Origin: Allobosea vaviloviae
GTDB taxonomy: Bacteria > Pseudomonadota > Alphaproteobacteria > Rhizobiales > Beijerinckiaceae
Length of the DNA: 64,000 bases
Assembly (NCBI RefSeq): GCF_001298265.1
Contig: NZ_LGSZ01000019.1
Coordinates: 80,799 to 144,798 of the forward strand
Direction: 5' to 3'
Below the pieces are notes generated by a model, which did no database searches, had not been told where the DNA came from, and saw nothing but the letters and a program-made list of their open reading frames with translations. Shown in pieces: positions 27,468-36,538 of this stretch (position 1 is the stretch's first letter; every line of letters begins with the position of its first letter). The translations under genes and the position numbers were made by a program.

Positions 27468-28265
27468 ATGCCCGACAACGCCACCACACCCGTACCCGCC
27501 GCCAAGCCGGACAGCTCGGCCCAGAAAGCGTCGCCCTCCTATCGCCTGGCCGCGCTCGACCCGGATTTCCTGCTCGGCGATTCGACGCGGGGCGCGCGCT
27601 TCATGCTCGAATACCAGAAGGCCGAGGACCACTTACGCGCGCGCGGCATCCTCTCGACCATCGTCGTCTTCGGCTCGGCGCGGGTGCGCGAGGGGCAGCC
27701 CTGGTACGAGGCGGCGCGCGCTTTCGGCCGGCTGGCCTCGGAGCGGGGCGGCGCGCTGGCGCCGGGCGATCTCGGGCGCGACCATGTCATCGCCACCGGC
27801 GGCGGGCCCGGCATCATGGAGGCCGCCAATCGCGGCGCGACCGAGGCCGGCGCGCTCTCGATCGGCTTCAACATCACGCTGCCGCATGAGCAGGAGCCCA
27901 ACGCCTGGTCGACGCCGGACCTGACCTTCCGCTTCCACTATTTCGCGATGCGCAAGATGCATCTTGCGATGCGGGCCTCGGCGCTGGTGGTCTTCCCCGG
28001 CGGCTTCGGCACGCTCGACGAACTCTTCGAGATCATCACATTGGTGCAGACCGGCAAGATGCGCCCGGTTCCGATCGTGCTTTATGACGGCGCCTATTGG
28101 AAAGCGCTGCTGAACCTCGACGCCATGGCCGATGCCGGGATGATCCGGGCAGAGGATCTCGCCCTTTTCTGCTATGCGGAGTCTCCCGAAGAAGCCTATG
28201 CCCGCATCGTCGAGGGCGCGGGAGACAACTGGCGGCCGGCGACGGAGGACCGCGTCCAGACGTAA
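27468..28265 (+). CDS. LOG family (TIGR00730-like) Rossmann protein
   Basis: 265 residues. Shows the nucleotide-binding motifs of the family: VFGSARVREG, ATGGGPGIMEAANRGA and the signature PGGFGTLDELFEIITLVQTGK. LOG proteins release free cytokinin-type bases by phosphoribohydrolase action on nucleotides; bacterial members are often mislabelled lysine decarboxylases. At 265 residues with a longer N-terminus it belongs to the larger type II group. It starts 33 bases after the SCO1-like gene and may be the last gene of that run, though the function seems unrelated. Confidence 0.85.
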   Translation: MPDNATTPVPAAKPDSSAQKASPSYRLAALDPDFLLGDSTRGARFMLEYQKAEDHLRARGILSTIVVFGSARVREGQPWYEAARAFGRLASERGGALAPGDLGRDHVIATGGGPGIMEAANRGATEAGALSIGFNITLPHEQEPNAWSTPDLTFRFHYFAMRKMHLAMRASALVVFPGGFGTLDELFEIITLVQTGKMRPVPIVLYDGAYWKALLNLDAMADAGMIRAEDLALFCYAESPEEAYARIVEGAGDNWRPATEDRVQT

Positions 28266-28419
28266 GGGGCAGGCCGTAAGGCGCGTGCCAGTCCATCACA
28301 GATGATGCGGGTGGTTGTCGCGACTGCTGACCGGGCGCCCCCGCAGAACGCGAGGGACGCCGTCTGCGTCATAAAATTGCTGACAGAATGCCCCAAATGG
28401 AACTATCGCTAACGCCGCG

Positions 28420-29247
28420 ATGCCGCACGTTCATGGGCCAAGGCTGTCTTTGATGTTTTCGACCCGCTCTCTGATGACCGATCTTGTTCGTCAATCGAAT
28501 ATACCGGCATGCCTGTCGACAATTGGCGTTCACGACTCGCGCTATGTCTCTGCCAACGACAGATATTTGCAGATGATCGAGCGGATATGGCCAGAGATTG
28601 AGAACAAGGATCTCGTCTCAAATGGCTCCGCCATCGATAATCCGCAGCGGGACCGCCGTTTATGGTTATTGGACACCCAAGGTTACTACGATTCAGAAAC
28701 AGCCGAGATCCGCGTTGCAACCGGGCGGATCATCAGCGTCCAGATCAGCTCCCAACGTGTGTGGTGCAGCGGGACGGCCTGCGACGTCGAGTTCTTCCGT
28801 CCGCTGGCATCGGCAAATCTCGCGGCGTCAGGAGCGATTCGCAACACGCAATCATCCAAGAAGGCTCTTTTACAGCCCAGTATCGGCCAAAATCTGAAAA
28901 TGATGGCACTGGTCGACAAGAGAATTCTCGTCAGTCGCATCTTATCGCTTGCTGCGGAAGGCGCGATACTCGCCAGTCAAATGTCCAAATCCGAAAACAC
29001 CAAGGAACGATTATTAAATACCGTTGATGTTCTGGAAAATTTTCGAGTGTTTGATCGATCAAGTCATGCACGAATTGGTTTTGATTTTTCAGATCTTGAC
29101 TATTGTTCACTTGAAGATTTGTTGCTTCAATTTACCGGCGAAATCTGGATGATTATTTTGTGCTGCAAGGAACCAGACGTCGCCGAAATGCTCAGATATC
29201 TGGTTGCAGAATATACCAGGCCCAAACCACTGGTGGTGAGTTCCTGA
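28420..29247 (+). CDS. PAS-like domain protein, low GC, unknown function
   Basis: 275 residues at most; ATGs at 28453 and 28474 are alternatives and none has a clear ribosome binding site. The first 115 residues read like a PAS fold: STIGVHDSRYVSANDRYLQMI, then LLDTQGYYDSETAEIRVATG and ISVQISSQRVWC. The rest is helical, with KMMALVDKRILVSRILSLAAEGA. There is no kinase, GGDEF or DNA-binding domain. The A/T content and codon use differ sharply from both neighbours, and the gene lies in a break of the ribosomal protein cluster, so it was probably acquired. Confidence 0.55.
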   Translation: MPHVHGPRLSLMFSTRSLMTDLVRQSNIPACLSTIGVHDSRYVSANDRYLQMIERIWPEIENKDLVSNGSAIDNPQRDRRLWLLDTQGYYDSETAEIRVATGRIISVQISSQRVWCSGTACDVEFFRPLASANLAASGAIRNTQSSKKALLQPSIGQNLKMMALVDKRILVSRILSLAAEGAILASQMSKSENTKERLLNTVDVLENFRVFDRSSHARIGFDFSDLDYCSLEDLLLQFTGEIWMIILCCKEPDVAEMLRYLVAEYTRPKPLVVSS

Positions 29248-29403
29248 AGACGCACGGAACGCGACCGCTGATGCTTGCGACGGGTGCGGTGGCAGCGCTT
29301 GCGCTCCCCGAACAGACATTCAGGCCAACCCACCATTCGTCATTCCCAGTCTCATCGCTGCGCGCCGCTCTTCAAACGCCAGCGCGGATGCCGTGACAAA
29401 GAA

Positions 29404-29429
29404 AAAGGCCGGCATCGCTGCCGGCCTTT
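29404..29429 (-). terminator. Terminator after rplT
   Basis: AAAGGCCGGC (29404-29413), ATCGCT, GCCGGCCTTT (29420-29429). The A-run at 29398-29406 gives U residues on the minus strand, about 25 bases after the rplT stop. Confidence 0.85.
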
Positions 29430-29454
29430 CCATATCTCGTCAGTGCCCGAAAGC

Positions 29455-29835
29455 TCAGGCAGCCTTGGCTTCCGCATCGGAACCGAGCGCGGCCTTGACC
29501 ATCTCCACCACCGCGGTGAACGAGGCGGCGTCATCGATGGCCATCGCCGAGAGGGTCTTGCGGTCGAGCTCGATGCCGGCCTTGTGCAGGCCGTTGATGA
29601 ACATCGAGTAGACCAGGCCGTGCTCGCGCACCGCCGCGTTCAGGCGCTGGATCCAGAGCGCGCGGAACGAGCGCTTCCGGTTCTTGCGGTCGCGATAGGC
29701 GTACTGCATCGAGCGATCGACGGCCGCCTTGGCGGCGCGGATCGTATTCTTGCGGCGGCCATAGAAGCCCTTGGCGGCCTTGAGTGTCTTCTTGTGCTTG
29801 GCATGGGACGTTACGCCCCGTTTCACGCGAGCCAT
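29455..29835 (-). CDS. rplT: 50S ribosomal protein L20
   Basis: 126 residues, standard length plus a short tail ending SDAEAKAA. Starts [19 protein letters not shown] and carries [25 protein letters not shown] and [20 protein letters not shown], the L20 hallmarks. L20 binds 23S rRNA early in assembly. It follows rpmI by 28 bases and has its own terminator, so it ends its operon rather than continuing into pheS as in many bacteria. Confidence 0.98.
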   Translation of the reverse strand: MARVKRGVTSHAKHKKTLKAAKGFYGRRKNTIRAAKAAVDRSMQYAYRDRKNRKRSFRALWIQRLNAAVREHGLVYSMFINGLHKAGIELDRKTLSAMAIDDAASFTAVVEMVKAALGSDAEAKAA

Positions 29836-29863
29836 GTTTGATCTCCGGAAAGGTTAGGGGGCG

Positions 29864-30064
29864 TCAGCCGTTGGGGAGGAAATACTTCTTCACGTTGGCC
29901 GCATCACCCTCGAACAGGGTGGTGGTGCCGCGGTGATTGCGGAGCTGCTTGTTGGTCCGCTTGATCATCCCGTGACGCTTGCCGGCCTGTGCGTAGAGCA
30001 CTTTCCCGGTTCCGGTGATCTTGAAGCGCTTCTTGGCGCTCGACTTCGTCTTGATCTTGGGCAT
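29864..30064 (-). CDS. rpmI: 50S ribosomal protein L35
   Basis: 66 residues, basic, with the L35 motifs [20 protein letters not shown] and [18 protein letters not shown], ending KYFLPNG. A small 50S subunit protein. It begins the rpmI-rplT pair; infC, usually directly upstream, is 8.6 kb away on the same strand. Confidence 0.98.
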   Translation of the reverse strand: MPKIKTKSSAKKRFKITGTGKVLYAQAGKRHGMIKRTNKQLRNHRGTTTLFEGDAANVKKYFLPNG

Positions 30065-30225
30065 TTTCGCTCCTCATAGGTCGCGAGCGCGCAAACGGCG
30101 CCGCTTCATGTTTGCTTGCTGGAAGCAAAGATCGACCGCCACGGCAGCCCTTATCAGCCGGGCGATCGAAGGCCGCGCGTATGACAGAAAAGCGCGGGGG
30201 TGGCAAGTGTGGGTAAGGCTTGCCC

Positions 30226-32811
30226 CTACTCCGCGGCCTGGATCAGCGCGCCCTGCCCGCCCTCACCCTGAAGCCGCGCGCCCAGCCGGTCGACGTCGAG
30301 CACCATCAGCATGCCGGCCGGCGCGCCGCGGGCATCGCGCGTGGCGACGACGCCCAGCGCCGGCACATCGGCCTTGGCGGTGATGTCGCGCAGCGGCCGC
30401 AGATCGGAAACGGCGATCTCCGGAATCAGGCCGAGCGAATCGACGACCAGCCCCAGCGTCAGGCCGGCGGCGCGCACGATGACGATCTGCTGCTCCTCAG
30501 ACGACGCATCGGGAATGCCGAGCAGGCGGGCCAGCCGCAACACCGGCACCGGCTGGCCCTGATGGAGCTTGTAGCCGGCGAGCAGGCCGTCGCCGGCCTT
30601 CCGCGCCGACGGCTTCAGCCCGACGATGTCGACCGCCTCGACGACGTCGCGCGCCCTGACGCCGAGCCAGTGCCGGCCGATATGGAAGGTCGCGACCTCG
30701 AAGGCCTCGACGCCGTCGGCCGGCTTGTGCGCGGCAAGCGTACCCCGCCCTTCGCCGCCTGCCGCCGTCTTCGCGCCTGCGTCGGCCGCGACCTCGCCCA
30801 ACGGCACGGCACAGATCGCCACGACATCGGCACGGTGCCCGTCGCTGGTCTTGTATTCGCGATAGCCCTTCGAGAGCGCCGCGCCGACCGCCATGTGCCT
30901 GCCTTCGTAGGTCCGGATGCAGGCGAGGTCACCGTCCCGCTCAAGCGCAGCGGCATCGACCGGCAGCGGGCTCTCGGAGCCGATGGCGAAGCGCGGATCG
31001 CTCGAGGATATCACCCGCCCGTCGCTCCCGACCAGTACGGCGAAGGCGCCGGCGAGGGCTGCGCCATCCTCGTCCGTCGGCAGGGAATCGGCCAGGATCG
31101 CAGCGAATTGCGGGGTCGAATCGAAGACGATCGCGATGCCGCCGAGGACCCTGCCGCCGGACGGAGCCTGGACCGCCGCCGTGTAGACCAGCGTCGCGGC
31201 GTCGTCGTAAAGCGGGGTCGGCTCGAAGGCGGAGACGCCGTAGTGCTGGCCCGAACGCAAGGTTAGCGTGCGCGCGACCCATTCGGCGTCCAGCGTGGTG
31301 CCGACCAGATGAGCCTGGGACGGCTGCGAGACCGCGATGACCACACCCTGCGCATCGAACAGGATCAGGTTGCTGTAGACGGTGTAGAGCGCGTTGATGG
31401 TGGCCAGAATGTCGCTGCAGGCGCGGTTGCCTTCCGGCGTGGGCGAGGCGAGCACGCGCGCGAAGGTCGCGTTCAGCGCCCACCAGCGGCAGTCATTGGC
31501 GCGCTCGTAGAGATTGCGGTCCATCACATCGATGGCGAAGGCGGCGCGCGAGCGGCACTTCTCCATGATCGCCGCGACGACGGTGCGGTGCAGGTCGCCG
31601 ATCGAGGCGTCGCAGACGGCCTGGGTCTTGCGGCCTGCACTCGATATCTCCCACAGCAGGATCTTCGAGAAGGCGGCGTTGGCGGCGGTCGAGCCGGCCT
31701 GGCGGATCGAGCCGTTCCAGACGGAGCGGTTGAGATCGCCCTGGATCGCGGCCGCCTGGCGGGAGACGGCGCGCAGCTCGGCGGAGAACAGGCCGGCCTG
31801 GCTGGTCACCGCCGCCAGCAAATCCTCCCCGATGCCCTTGCTGAGCTCGCCCCCATCCTGGTCGAACGCCGCGTCCAGCGGAATCAGGCCGAGCCCCAGC
31901 CAACCCGGACCCATATAGCCCTGATAGCCGGTACTGCTGCAGGCCATGGCGAGATATTGCCGCCCGCCGAGCCTGATGATCGGATCGCGCCGCTGCAGCG
32001 CCGTCGGCGACAGCTTGAGACCCGCCGGCAGCTGGATCGGGCACGAGCCCGCGACGACGTCCCCCTCCGGCGAGACGCAGGCCAGCACGGTCCAGTCATG
32101 GTCCATCAGGAGCTTGCGGAAGATGCCGGCCATCTCGTCGGCGAGGCGGAAGACCAGAACCAGCACGCCGAGCGGGCGCCGGCTGGCGTCCTCGACCCGC
32201 CAGGCATAGACCAGCGCCTTCTCGTCCGAGACGAAGTCCAGGACGCCGTAGTGCTCGACATAGGCGCCGCTCGAATGCAGCGCCTCGTCGATGACGGCGT
32301 GGCGCGCCGTCTTTGCCTCATGCGGCGCGAGCCTTGCGCGGATATCGGCTTGCCGATCGACGAGCACGATATCGGAATAGACCGAGTACTTCGCGACATA
32401 GTCGCGGAAGCGTTGCTCGATCGCCGCGCGCGCCTCGGCTGAAGGGCTCGCCTCGAGCATCTCACGAATATCTGTGTCGGCGGCCAGGAAGCCGATATCG
32501 GCCGTGCGCTCGAAGAGATTGCGGACCAGCACGTCGATGGCGTTCTGCGCCTTGATGCGCAGATCGGTCAGGGCCTTGTCGCGCGTCTCCTTGGCGAGAT
32601 GGCCGAGCAGGCTGGCGGTCAGTTCCTCGAAGGCCGAGCGCGTGCCCGACATCTCCGTGGCATTGCCGGAGAGCTGCCCAAGCAGGGTCAGCGTATCCCA
32701 TGATGCCTGAAGTCGATCGAAGGCCTGGCGATAATCGTCGATCGCCCGCATGTGCCGGATCAGGCCGGCGAGCGCCGGATCGATCGCGAGTCCTTCATTC
32801 AGCGTCGGCAA
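30226..32811 (-). CDS. Cytoplasmic tandem Cache-like sensor fused to a CheW domain
   Basis: 861 residues with no membrane helix and no signal peptide. Two related sensor units are seen. The first contains DVLVRNLFERTADIGFLAAD and YSVYSDIVLVDRQ, the second DVMDRNLYERANDCRWWAL and YTVYSNLILFDAQG, each followed by Cache-like strands (KALVYAWRVED, then DDAATLVYTAAVQ). The last 155 residues are a CheW domain (FEVATFHIGRHWLGVRARDVVEAV, VPVLRLARLLG, LVVDSLGLIPEI). It would couple an intracellular or membrane-free signal to CheA. There is no HAMP or MCP signalling helix. No other che gene is in the window. The Cache assignment is my reading, not a profile hit. Confidence 0.75.
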   Translation of the reverse strand: MPTLNEGLAIDPALAGLIRHMRAIDDYRQAFDRLQASWDTLTLLGQLSGNATEMSGTRSAFEELTASLLGHLAKETRDKALTDLRIKAQNAIDVLVRNLFERTADIGFLAADTDIREMLEASPSAEARAAIEQRFRDYVAKYSVYSDIVLVDRQADIRARLAPHEAKTARHAVIDEALHSSGAYVEHYGVLDFVSDEKALVYAWRVEDASRRPLGVLVLVFRLADEMAGIFRKLLMDHDWTVLACVSPEGDVVAGSCPIQLPAGLKLSPTALQRRDPIIRLGGRQYLAMACSSTGYQGYMGPGWLGLGLIPLDAAFDQDGGELSKGIGEDLLAAVTSQAGLFSAELRAVSRQAAAIQGDLNRSVWNGSIRQAGSTAANAAFSKILLWEISSAGRKTQAVCDASIGDLHRTVVAAIMEKCRSRAAFAIDVMDRNLYERANDCRWWALNATFARVLASPTPEGNRACSDILATINALYTVYSNLILFDAQGVVIAVSQPSQAHLVGTTLDAEWVARTLTLRSGQHYGVSAFEPTPLYDDAATLVYTAAVQAPSGGRVLGGIAIVFDSTPQFAAILADSLPTDEDGAALAGAFAVLVGSDGRVISSSDPRFAIGSESPLPVDAAALERDGDLACIRTYEGRHMAVGAALSKGYREYKTSDGHRADVVAICAVPLGEVAADAGAKTAAGGEGRGTLAAHKPADGVEAFEVATFHIGRHWLGVRARDVVEAVDIVGLKPSARKAGDGLLAGYKLHQGQPVPVLRLARLLGIPDASSEEQQIVIVRAAGLTLGLVVDSLGLIPEIAVSDLRPLRDITAKADVPALGVVATRDARGAPAGMLMVLDVDRLGARLQGEGGQGALIQAAE

Positions 32812-33178
32812 GTCGAAGGCGCCTCCGGTAGGCCGTCGCCCGCCGGTACAGCACCGGACGAGGGACGCATGGGCCAGAGCCGCGAGGCCCGATCCGCGCG
32901 CGAAGAGATCACCAAGTCAGTTGATTCGCATCGGGTGAGCGACTGAAAAATCGCATAAATTTGCAGCAAATGCGGCGTCCTTCCGCAGAGGCAACCAAAG
33001 TTAATGGGATTGACGCGGTTTTTTTCGGGAAAGCGCGCCTATAGAGAGCAGCCGGCGCCGATTTCGCCGCGAGCGGGTGCTGACTTGCGGACGGCCATAT
33101 CCGATCGGCCCGTCTGTTTCATTTGCATTATTATGATATATATGTTTCAGTTCACCTCGTTTCAGCGGTGATGGGTCG
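32812..33178. promoter_or_regulatory. Divergent regulatory region between the Cache-CheW gene and the rpiR operon
   Basis: About 370 bases without a credible gene. An A/T-rich block at 33122-33150 (TTATTATGATATATATG) followed by two GTTTCA copies (33144 and 33160) lies 20-55 bases before the regulator's ATG and is the best candidate for its own operator. Confidence 0.35.
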
Positions 33179-34072
33179 ATGGATCAGAAGGACGTCGTTG
33201 CAGCGCTGGGCCTGCAGTTCGAACGCCTCCCGACGCAGTTGCGGGCGGTGGCGCGCTGGGTGCTCGATCATCCCGCCGATGTCGCCCTGCTGGCGACGCG
33301 CGGGCAGGCACGGCGCGCCGGCCTGGCGCCTGCGACCTTCACGCGCCTTGCCCAGCGACTCGGGCTGCCGGGCTACGACGCCTTGAGGGCGACCTACGCG
33401 GCCTCGCTGCGCCAGCGGCCCGACGGCTTTGCCAACCGCGCCACCGAATTGCTGGCGCGCCATGGCGAAGACGGCGACAGCGCCATCGCACAGGACATGT
33501 TTGCCGCGCTGGCGCAGCATATCCGCGCGCTGAGCGAGCCGGACTGCGTGGCGCGGCTGGAACGCGCCGCCGCGCGACTGGCCGATGCGCGCAGCGTCTT
33601 CTGCTTCGGCCTGCGCTCGGCCTTTCCGGCAGCCTATATGCTCGACTACATCCGCGCGCTGATCGGCGCCGACTCCACGCTTGCCGATGGCGCCGGCGGG
33701 CGCGGCATCGATGCCTTGCGCCGGATCGGGCCGGGCGACGTGCTCTTCGTCGCGTCCGTCTCGCCCTATACGCGGCTCACCATCCAGGCCGCGGCGCTTG
33801 CCCGCGACAAGGGCGCGGCGATCGTCGCCCTGACCGACAGCGCCCATTCCCCGCTTGCCGCACTCGCCGACGAGCTCGTGCTGGTGCGCACCGAGACGCC
33901 CTCCTTCTTCCACACGATGACGCCGGCTTTCGCGGCGGTGGAATGCCTGGCGGCGCTGATGACGGCGCGGCGCGGCCAGCCTGCGCTCGACGCCATCGCT
34001 GCCGCAGAGGCCCAGCTCGACGCCTTCTCGACGTTTGAGAGCCCGCGCCGTCCAAAACGGAGACCCGCATGA
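33179..34072 (+). CDS. MurR/RpiR family transcriptional regulator
   Basis: 297 residues. An N-terminal helix-turn-helix of the RpiR type (about 1-77, with LRAVARWVLDHPADVALLATRG and PATFTRLAQRLGLPGYDALR) is joined to a SIS domain (about 120-255: VFCFGLRSAFPAAYMLDYIRAL, then GDVLFVASVSPYTRLT). SIS domains bind phosphosugars or, in some members, amino acid derivatives. It is the first gene of an operon and overlaps the aminotransferase start by four bases (ATGA), so it probably controls the two genes after it. Confidence 0.92.
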   Translation: MDQKDVVAALGLQFERLPTQLRAVARWVLDHPADVALLATRGQARRAGLAPATFTRLAQRLGLPGYDALRATYAASLRQRPDGFANRATELLARHGEDGDSAIAQDMFAALAQHIRALSEPDCVARLERAAARLADARSVFCFGLRSAFPAAYMLDYIRALIGADSTLADGAGGRGIDALRRIGPGDVLFVASVSPYTRLTIQAAALARDKGAAIVALTDSAHSPLAALADELVLVRTETPSFFHTMTPAFAAVECLAALMTARRGQPALDAIAAAEAQLDAFSTFESPRRPKRRPA

Positions 34073-35400
34073 GCCATCTGCTTCACCGCAACCTGAAGGC
34101 CACCTACCCCGTCGCCGTCGGCGGCAAGGGCGTCACCCTGATCGATGCCGACGGCCGGAGCTATATCGACGCCAGCGGCGGCGCTGCGGTGTCGTGCCTC
34201 GGTCATGGCCATCCCGACATCCTGGCCGCGATGCATGCCCAGATCGACAAGCTCGCCTATGCCCATACCAGCTTCTTCACCTCGGACCCGGCCGAGGAAC
34301 TGGCCGACCATCTGATCGCCCACGCGCCGAAGGGGTTGAGCAACGTCTTCATCTGCAGCAGCGGCTCGGAAGCGATCGAGGCCTGCCTGAAGCTGGCACG
34401 GCATTATTTCATCGAGACAGGGCAGACGCGCCGGACCCATTTCATCTCGCGCCGGCAGAGCTATCACGGCATCACGGTCGGGGCGCTCTCGGTCGGCGGG
34501 CGGATGAAGGACCGCGCGCCGTTCAAGGAGATGCTGCTCGCCGGCCATCATATCGCGCCCTGCCATGCCTATCGCGGCCAGCACACCGACGAGACGCCGG
34601 AAGCCTATGGGCTGCGCATGGCCGACGAGCTGGAGGCCAAGATCCTGGAGCTCGGCTCCGACACCGTGGCGGCCTTCGTTGCCGAAACGGTCGTCGGCGC
34701 GACGCTGGGAGCCTCGCCGCCGGCGCCCGGCTATTTCCGGCGCATCCGCGAGATCTGCGACCGCCATGGCGTCCTGCTGATCCTCGACGAGGTCATGTGC
34801 GGCATGGGCCGGACCGGCAGCCTGCATGCCTGCGAGCAGGAAGGCATCGCGCCCGACCTGATGGCGATCGCCAAGGGGCTGGGCGCCGGCTATGCGCCGA
34901 TCGGCGCGATGCTGGCCTCGGGCCGGATCGTCGAGGCGGTCCGGCAGGGCTCGGGCGCGTTTCCGCACAGCCAGACCTATAACGGCCATCCCCTCGCCTG
35001 CGCGGCCGCGCTCGCCGTGCAGCAGGTGATCGCGCGCGACGACCTCCTCGCCAATGTCCGTCTTCAGGGCGCCCATCTCGAACGCCGGCTGAAGGAGCGC
35101 TTCGGCAACCACCACCATGTCGGCGATATCAGGGGGCGCGGCCATTTCTGGGGCATCGAACTCGTCGCCGACCGCACTTCCAAGACGCCCTTCGACGCCG
35201 GGCTGAAGCTCAATGCCCGGATCAAGCAAGCCGCCATGGCGCGCGGGCTCCTGGTCTATCCGATGGGAGGAACGGCCGACGGCGTCCGCGGCGACCACGT
35301 GCTGCTGGCGCCACCCTTCATCGCGGATGCCGCGGTGATGGACACCATCGTCGAACGGCTCGGAGAAGCCGTCGATGCCGCGATCGCGGATGCAGTTTGA
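34069..35400 (+). CDS. Class III aminotransferase
   Basis: 443 residues of PLP-dependent aminotransferase class III. The cofactor lysine is Lys269 in LMAIAKGLGAGYAPIGA; SSGSEAIEACLKLARHY binds phosphate and LILDEVMCGMGRTG contains the pyridine-N aspartate. The family moves amino groups from omega-amines or basic amino acids to pyruvate or 2-oxoglutarate. The substrate is not readable; the flanking RpiR regulator and amino acid binding protein suggest an imported amino acid or amine. Confidence 0.92.
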   Translation: MSHLLHRNLKATYPVAVGGKGVTLIDADGRSYIDASGGAAVSCLGHGHPDILAAMHAQIDKLAYAHTSFFTSDPAEELADHLIAHAPKGLSNVFICSSGSEAIEACLKLARHYFIETGQTRRTHFISRRQSYHGITVGALSVGGRMKDRAPFKEMLLAGHHIAPCHAYRGQHTDETPEAYGLRMADELEAKILELGSDTVAAFVAETVVGATLGASPPAPGYFRRIREICDRHGVLLILDEVMCGMGRTGSLHACEQEGIAPDLMAIAKGLGAGYAPIGAMLASGRIVEAVRQGSGAFPHSQTYNGHPLACAAALAVQQVIARDDLLANVRLQGAHLERRLKERFGNHHHVGDIRGRGHFWGIELVADRTSKTPFDAGLKLNARIKQAAMARGLLVYPMGGTADGVRGDHVLLAPPFIADAAVMDTIVERLGEAVDAAIADAV

Positions 35401-35437
35401 CACCGCGTCTCATCACATCAAAAAACAGGGGATATCC

Positions 35438-36466
35438 ATGACAGCGAAACATTGGCTCATCGGCGCGGCTCTCGGCCTTACCGGGACGCTTGCGGCCATG
35501 ACGGCCAGCGCCCAGACCTCGACGCTCGACCGCGTCAAGGCGCGCGGCGAACTGGTCTGCGGCAACCACATCGCCCTGCCGGGCTTTGGCCTTCAGGGCG
35601 CGGACGGCCGCTGGGACGGGCTCGACATCGACCTGTGCCGCGCGGTGGCGGCAGCGATCTTCAACGATCCCACCAAGATCAAGTTCGTGCCGACGACGCC
35701 GCAGATGCGCTTCGTCGTGGTGCAGACCGGCGAGGTCGACATGCTCGCCCGCAACGCCACCTACACGATGTCGCGCGACACCACGGCCGGCATGGCCTGG
35801 CCGATCATCAACTATTTCGACGGGCAGGGCTTCATGGTGAAGAAGGCGCTCGGGGTCACCGAGGCAAAGGGGCTGAACGGCGCCTCGATCTGCGTGACGC
35901 AGGGCACCACGACCGAGCTGAACCTCGCCGACTTCTTCCGCTCCAACAACCTCAAATACGAGATCATCGGGTTTTCGACCAACGAGGAGGGCGTCAAGGC
36001 GCTCGAGGCCGGGCGCTGCGACGCCTTCACCACCGACTCCTCGGGGCTCGCCGCCGAGCGGCTGAAATTCGCCAAGCCGGACGATTTCGTCATCCTGCCG
36101 ACCCTGATTTCGCGCGAGCCGCTGGGCCCCGCCGTCAAGCGCGGCGACGAAAGCTGGTTCACCCTGGTCAAGTGGGTCCACTACGCCATGCTGAACGCCG
36201 AGGAATTCGGCGTGACCAAGGCCAATGTCGACGAGATGCTGAAGTCGCCCAATCCCGAGATCAAGCGGCTGCTCGGCGTCGAGGGCAAGTTCGGCGAGGG
36301 CCTCGGCCTGACCAATGACTGGGCCTATCGCATCGTCAAGCATGTCGGAAATTACGGCGAAAGCTTCGAGCGCAATGTCGGCATGGGCTCGCGGCTGCAA
36401 CTGAAGCGCGGGCTGAACGCGCTCGCCTCGCAGGGCGGGCTGCAATATCCGCATCCGATCCGGTAG
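35438..36466 (+). CDS. Amino acid ABC transporter substrate-binding protein, AapJ-like
   Basis: 342 residues with a signal peptide (LIGAALGLTGTLAAMTASAQ). The mature protein opens TLDRVKARGELVCGNH, then GLDIDLCRAVAAAIF, the typical SBP_bac_3 start, and includes RNATYTMSRD and TDSSGLAAER, characteristic of the general L-amino acid binding proteins AapJ/BztA. It is a periplasmic ligand carrier. No permease or ATPase gene follows, so it must pair with a transporter elsewhere. It starts 38 bases after the aminotransferase stop with AGGGGA as ribosome binding site. Confidence 0.93.
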   Translation: MTAKHWLIGAALGLTGTLAAMTASAQTSTLDRVKARGELVCGNHIALPGFGLQGADGRWDGLDIDLCRAVAAAIFNDPTKIKFVPTTPQMRFVVVQTGEVDMLARNATYTMSRDTTAGMAWPIINYFDGQGFMVKKALGVTEAKGLNGASICVTQGTTTELNLADFFRSNNLKYEIIGFSTNEEGVKALEAGRCDAFTTDSSGLAAERLKFAKPDDFVILPTLISREPLGPAVKRGDESWFTLVKWVHYAMLNAEEFGVTKANVDEMLKSPNPEIKRLLGVEGKFGEGLGLTNDWAYRIVKHVGNYGESFERNVGMGSRLQLKRGLNALASQGGLQYPHPIR

Positions 36467-36538
36467 CCGGACGTACAACCCGGGCAGCGCCACACCGGCT
36501 TTCGGGCCGGTGGGGCAGGCCCGAGCCTGGCGCGTCCG

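Noticed and set aside
33010..33044. A sigma-70 promoter TTGACG...CTATAG upstream of the rpiR operon
   Set aside because: The two hexamers are about 23 bases apart, too far for standard spacing.
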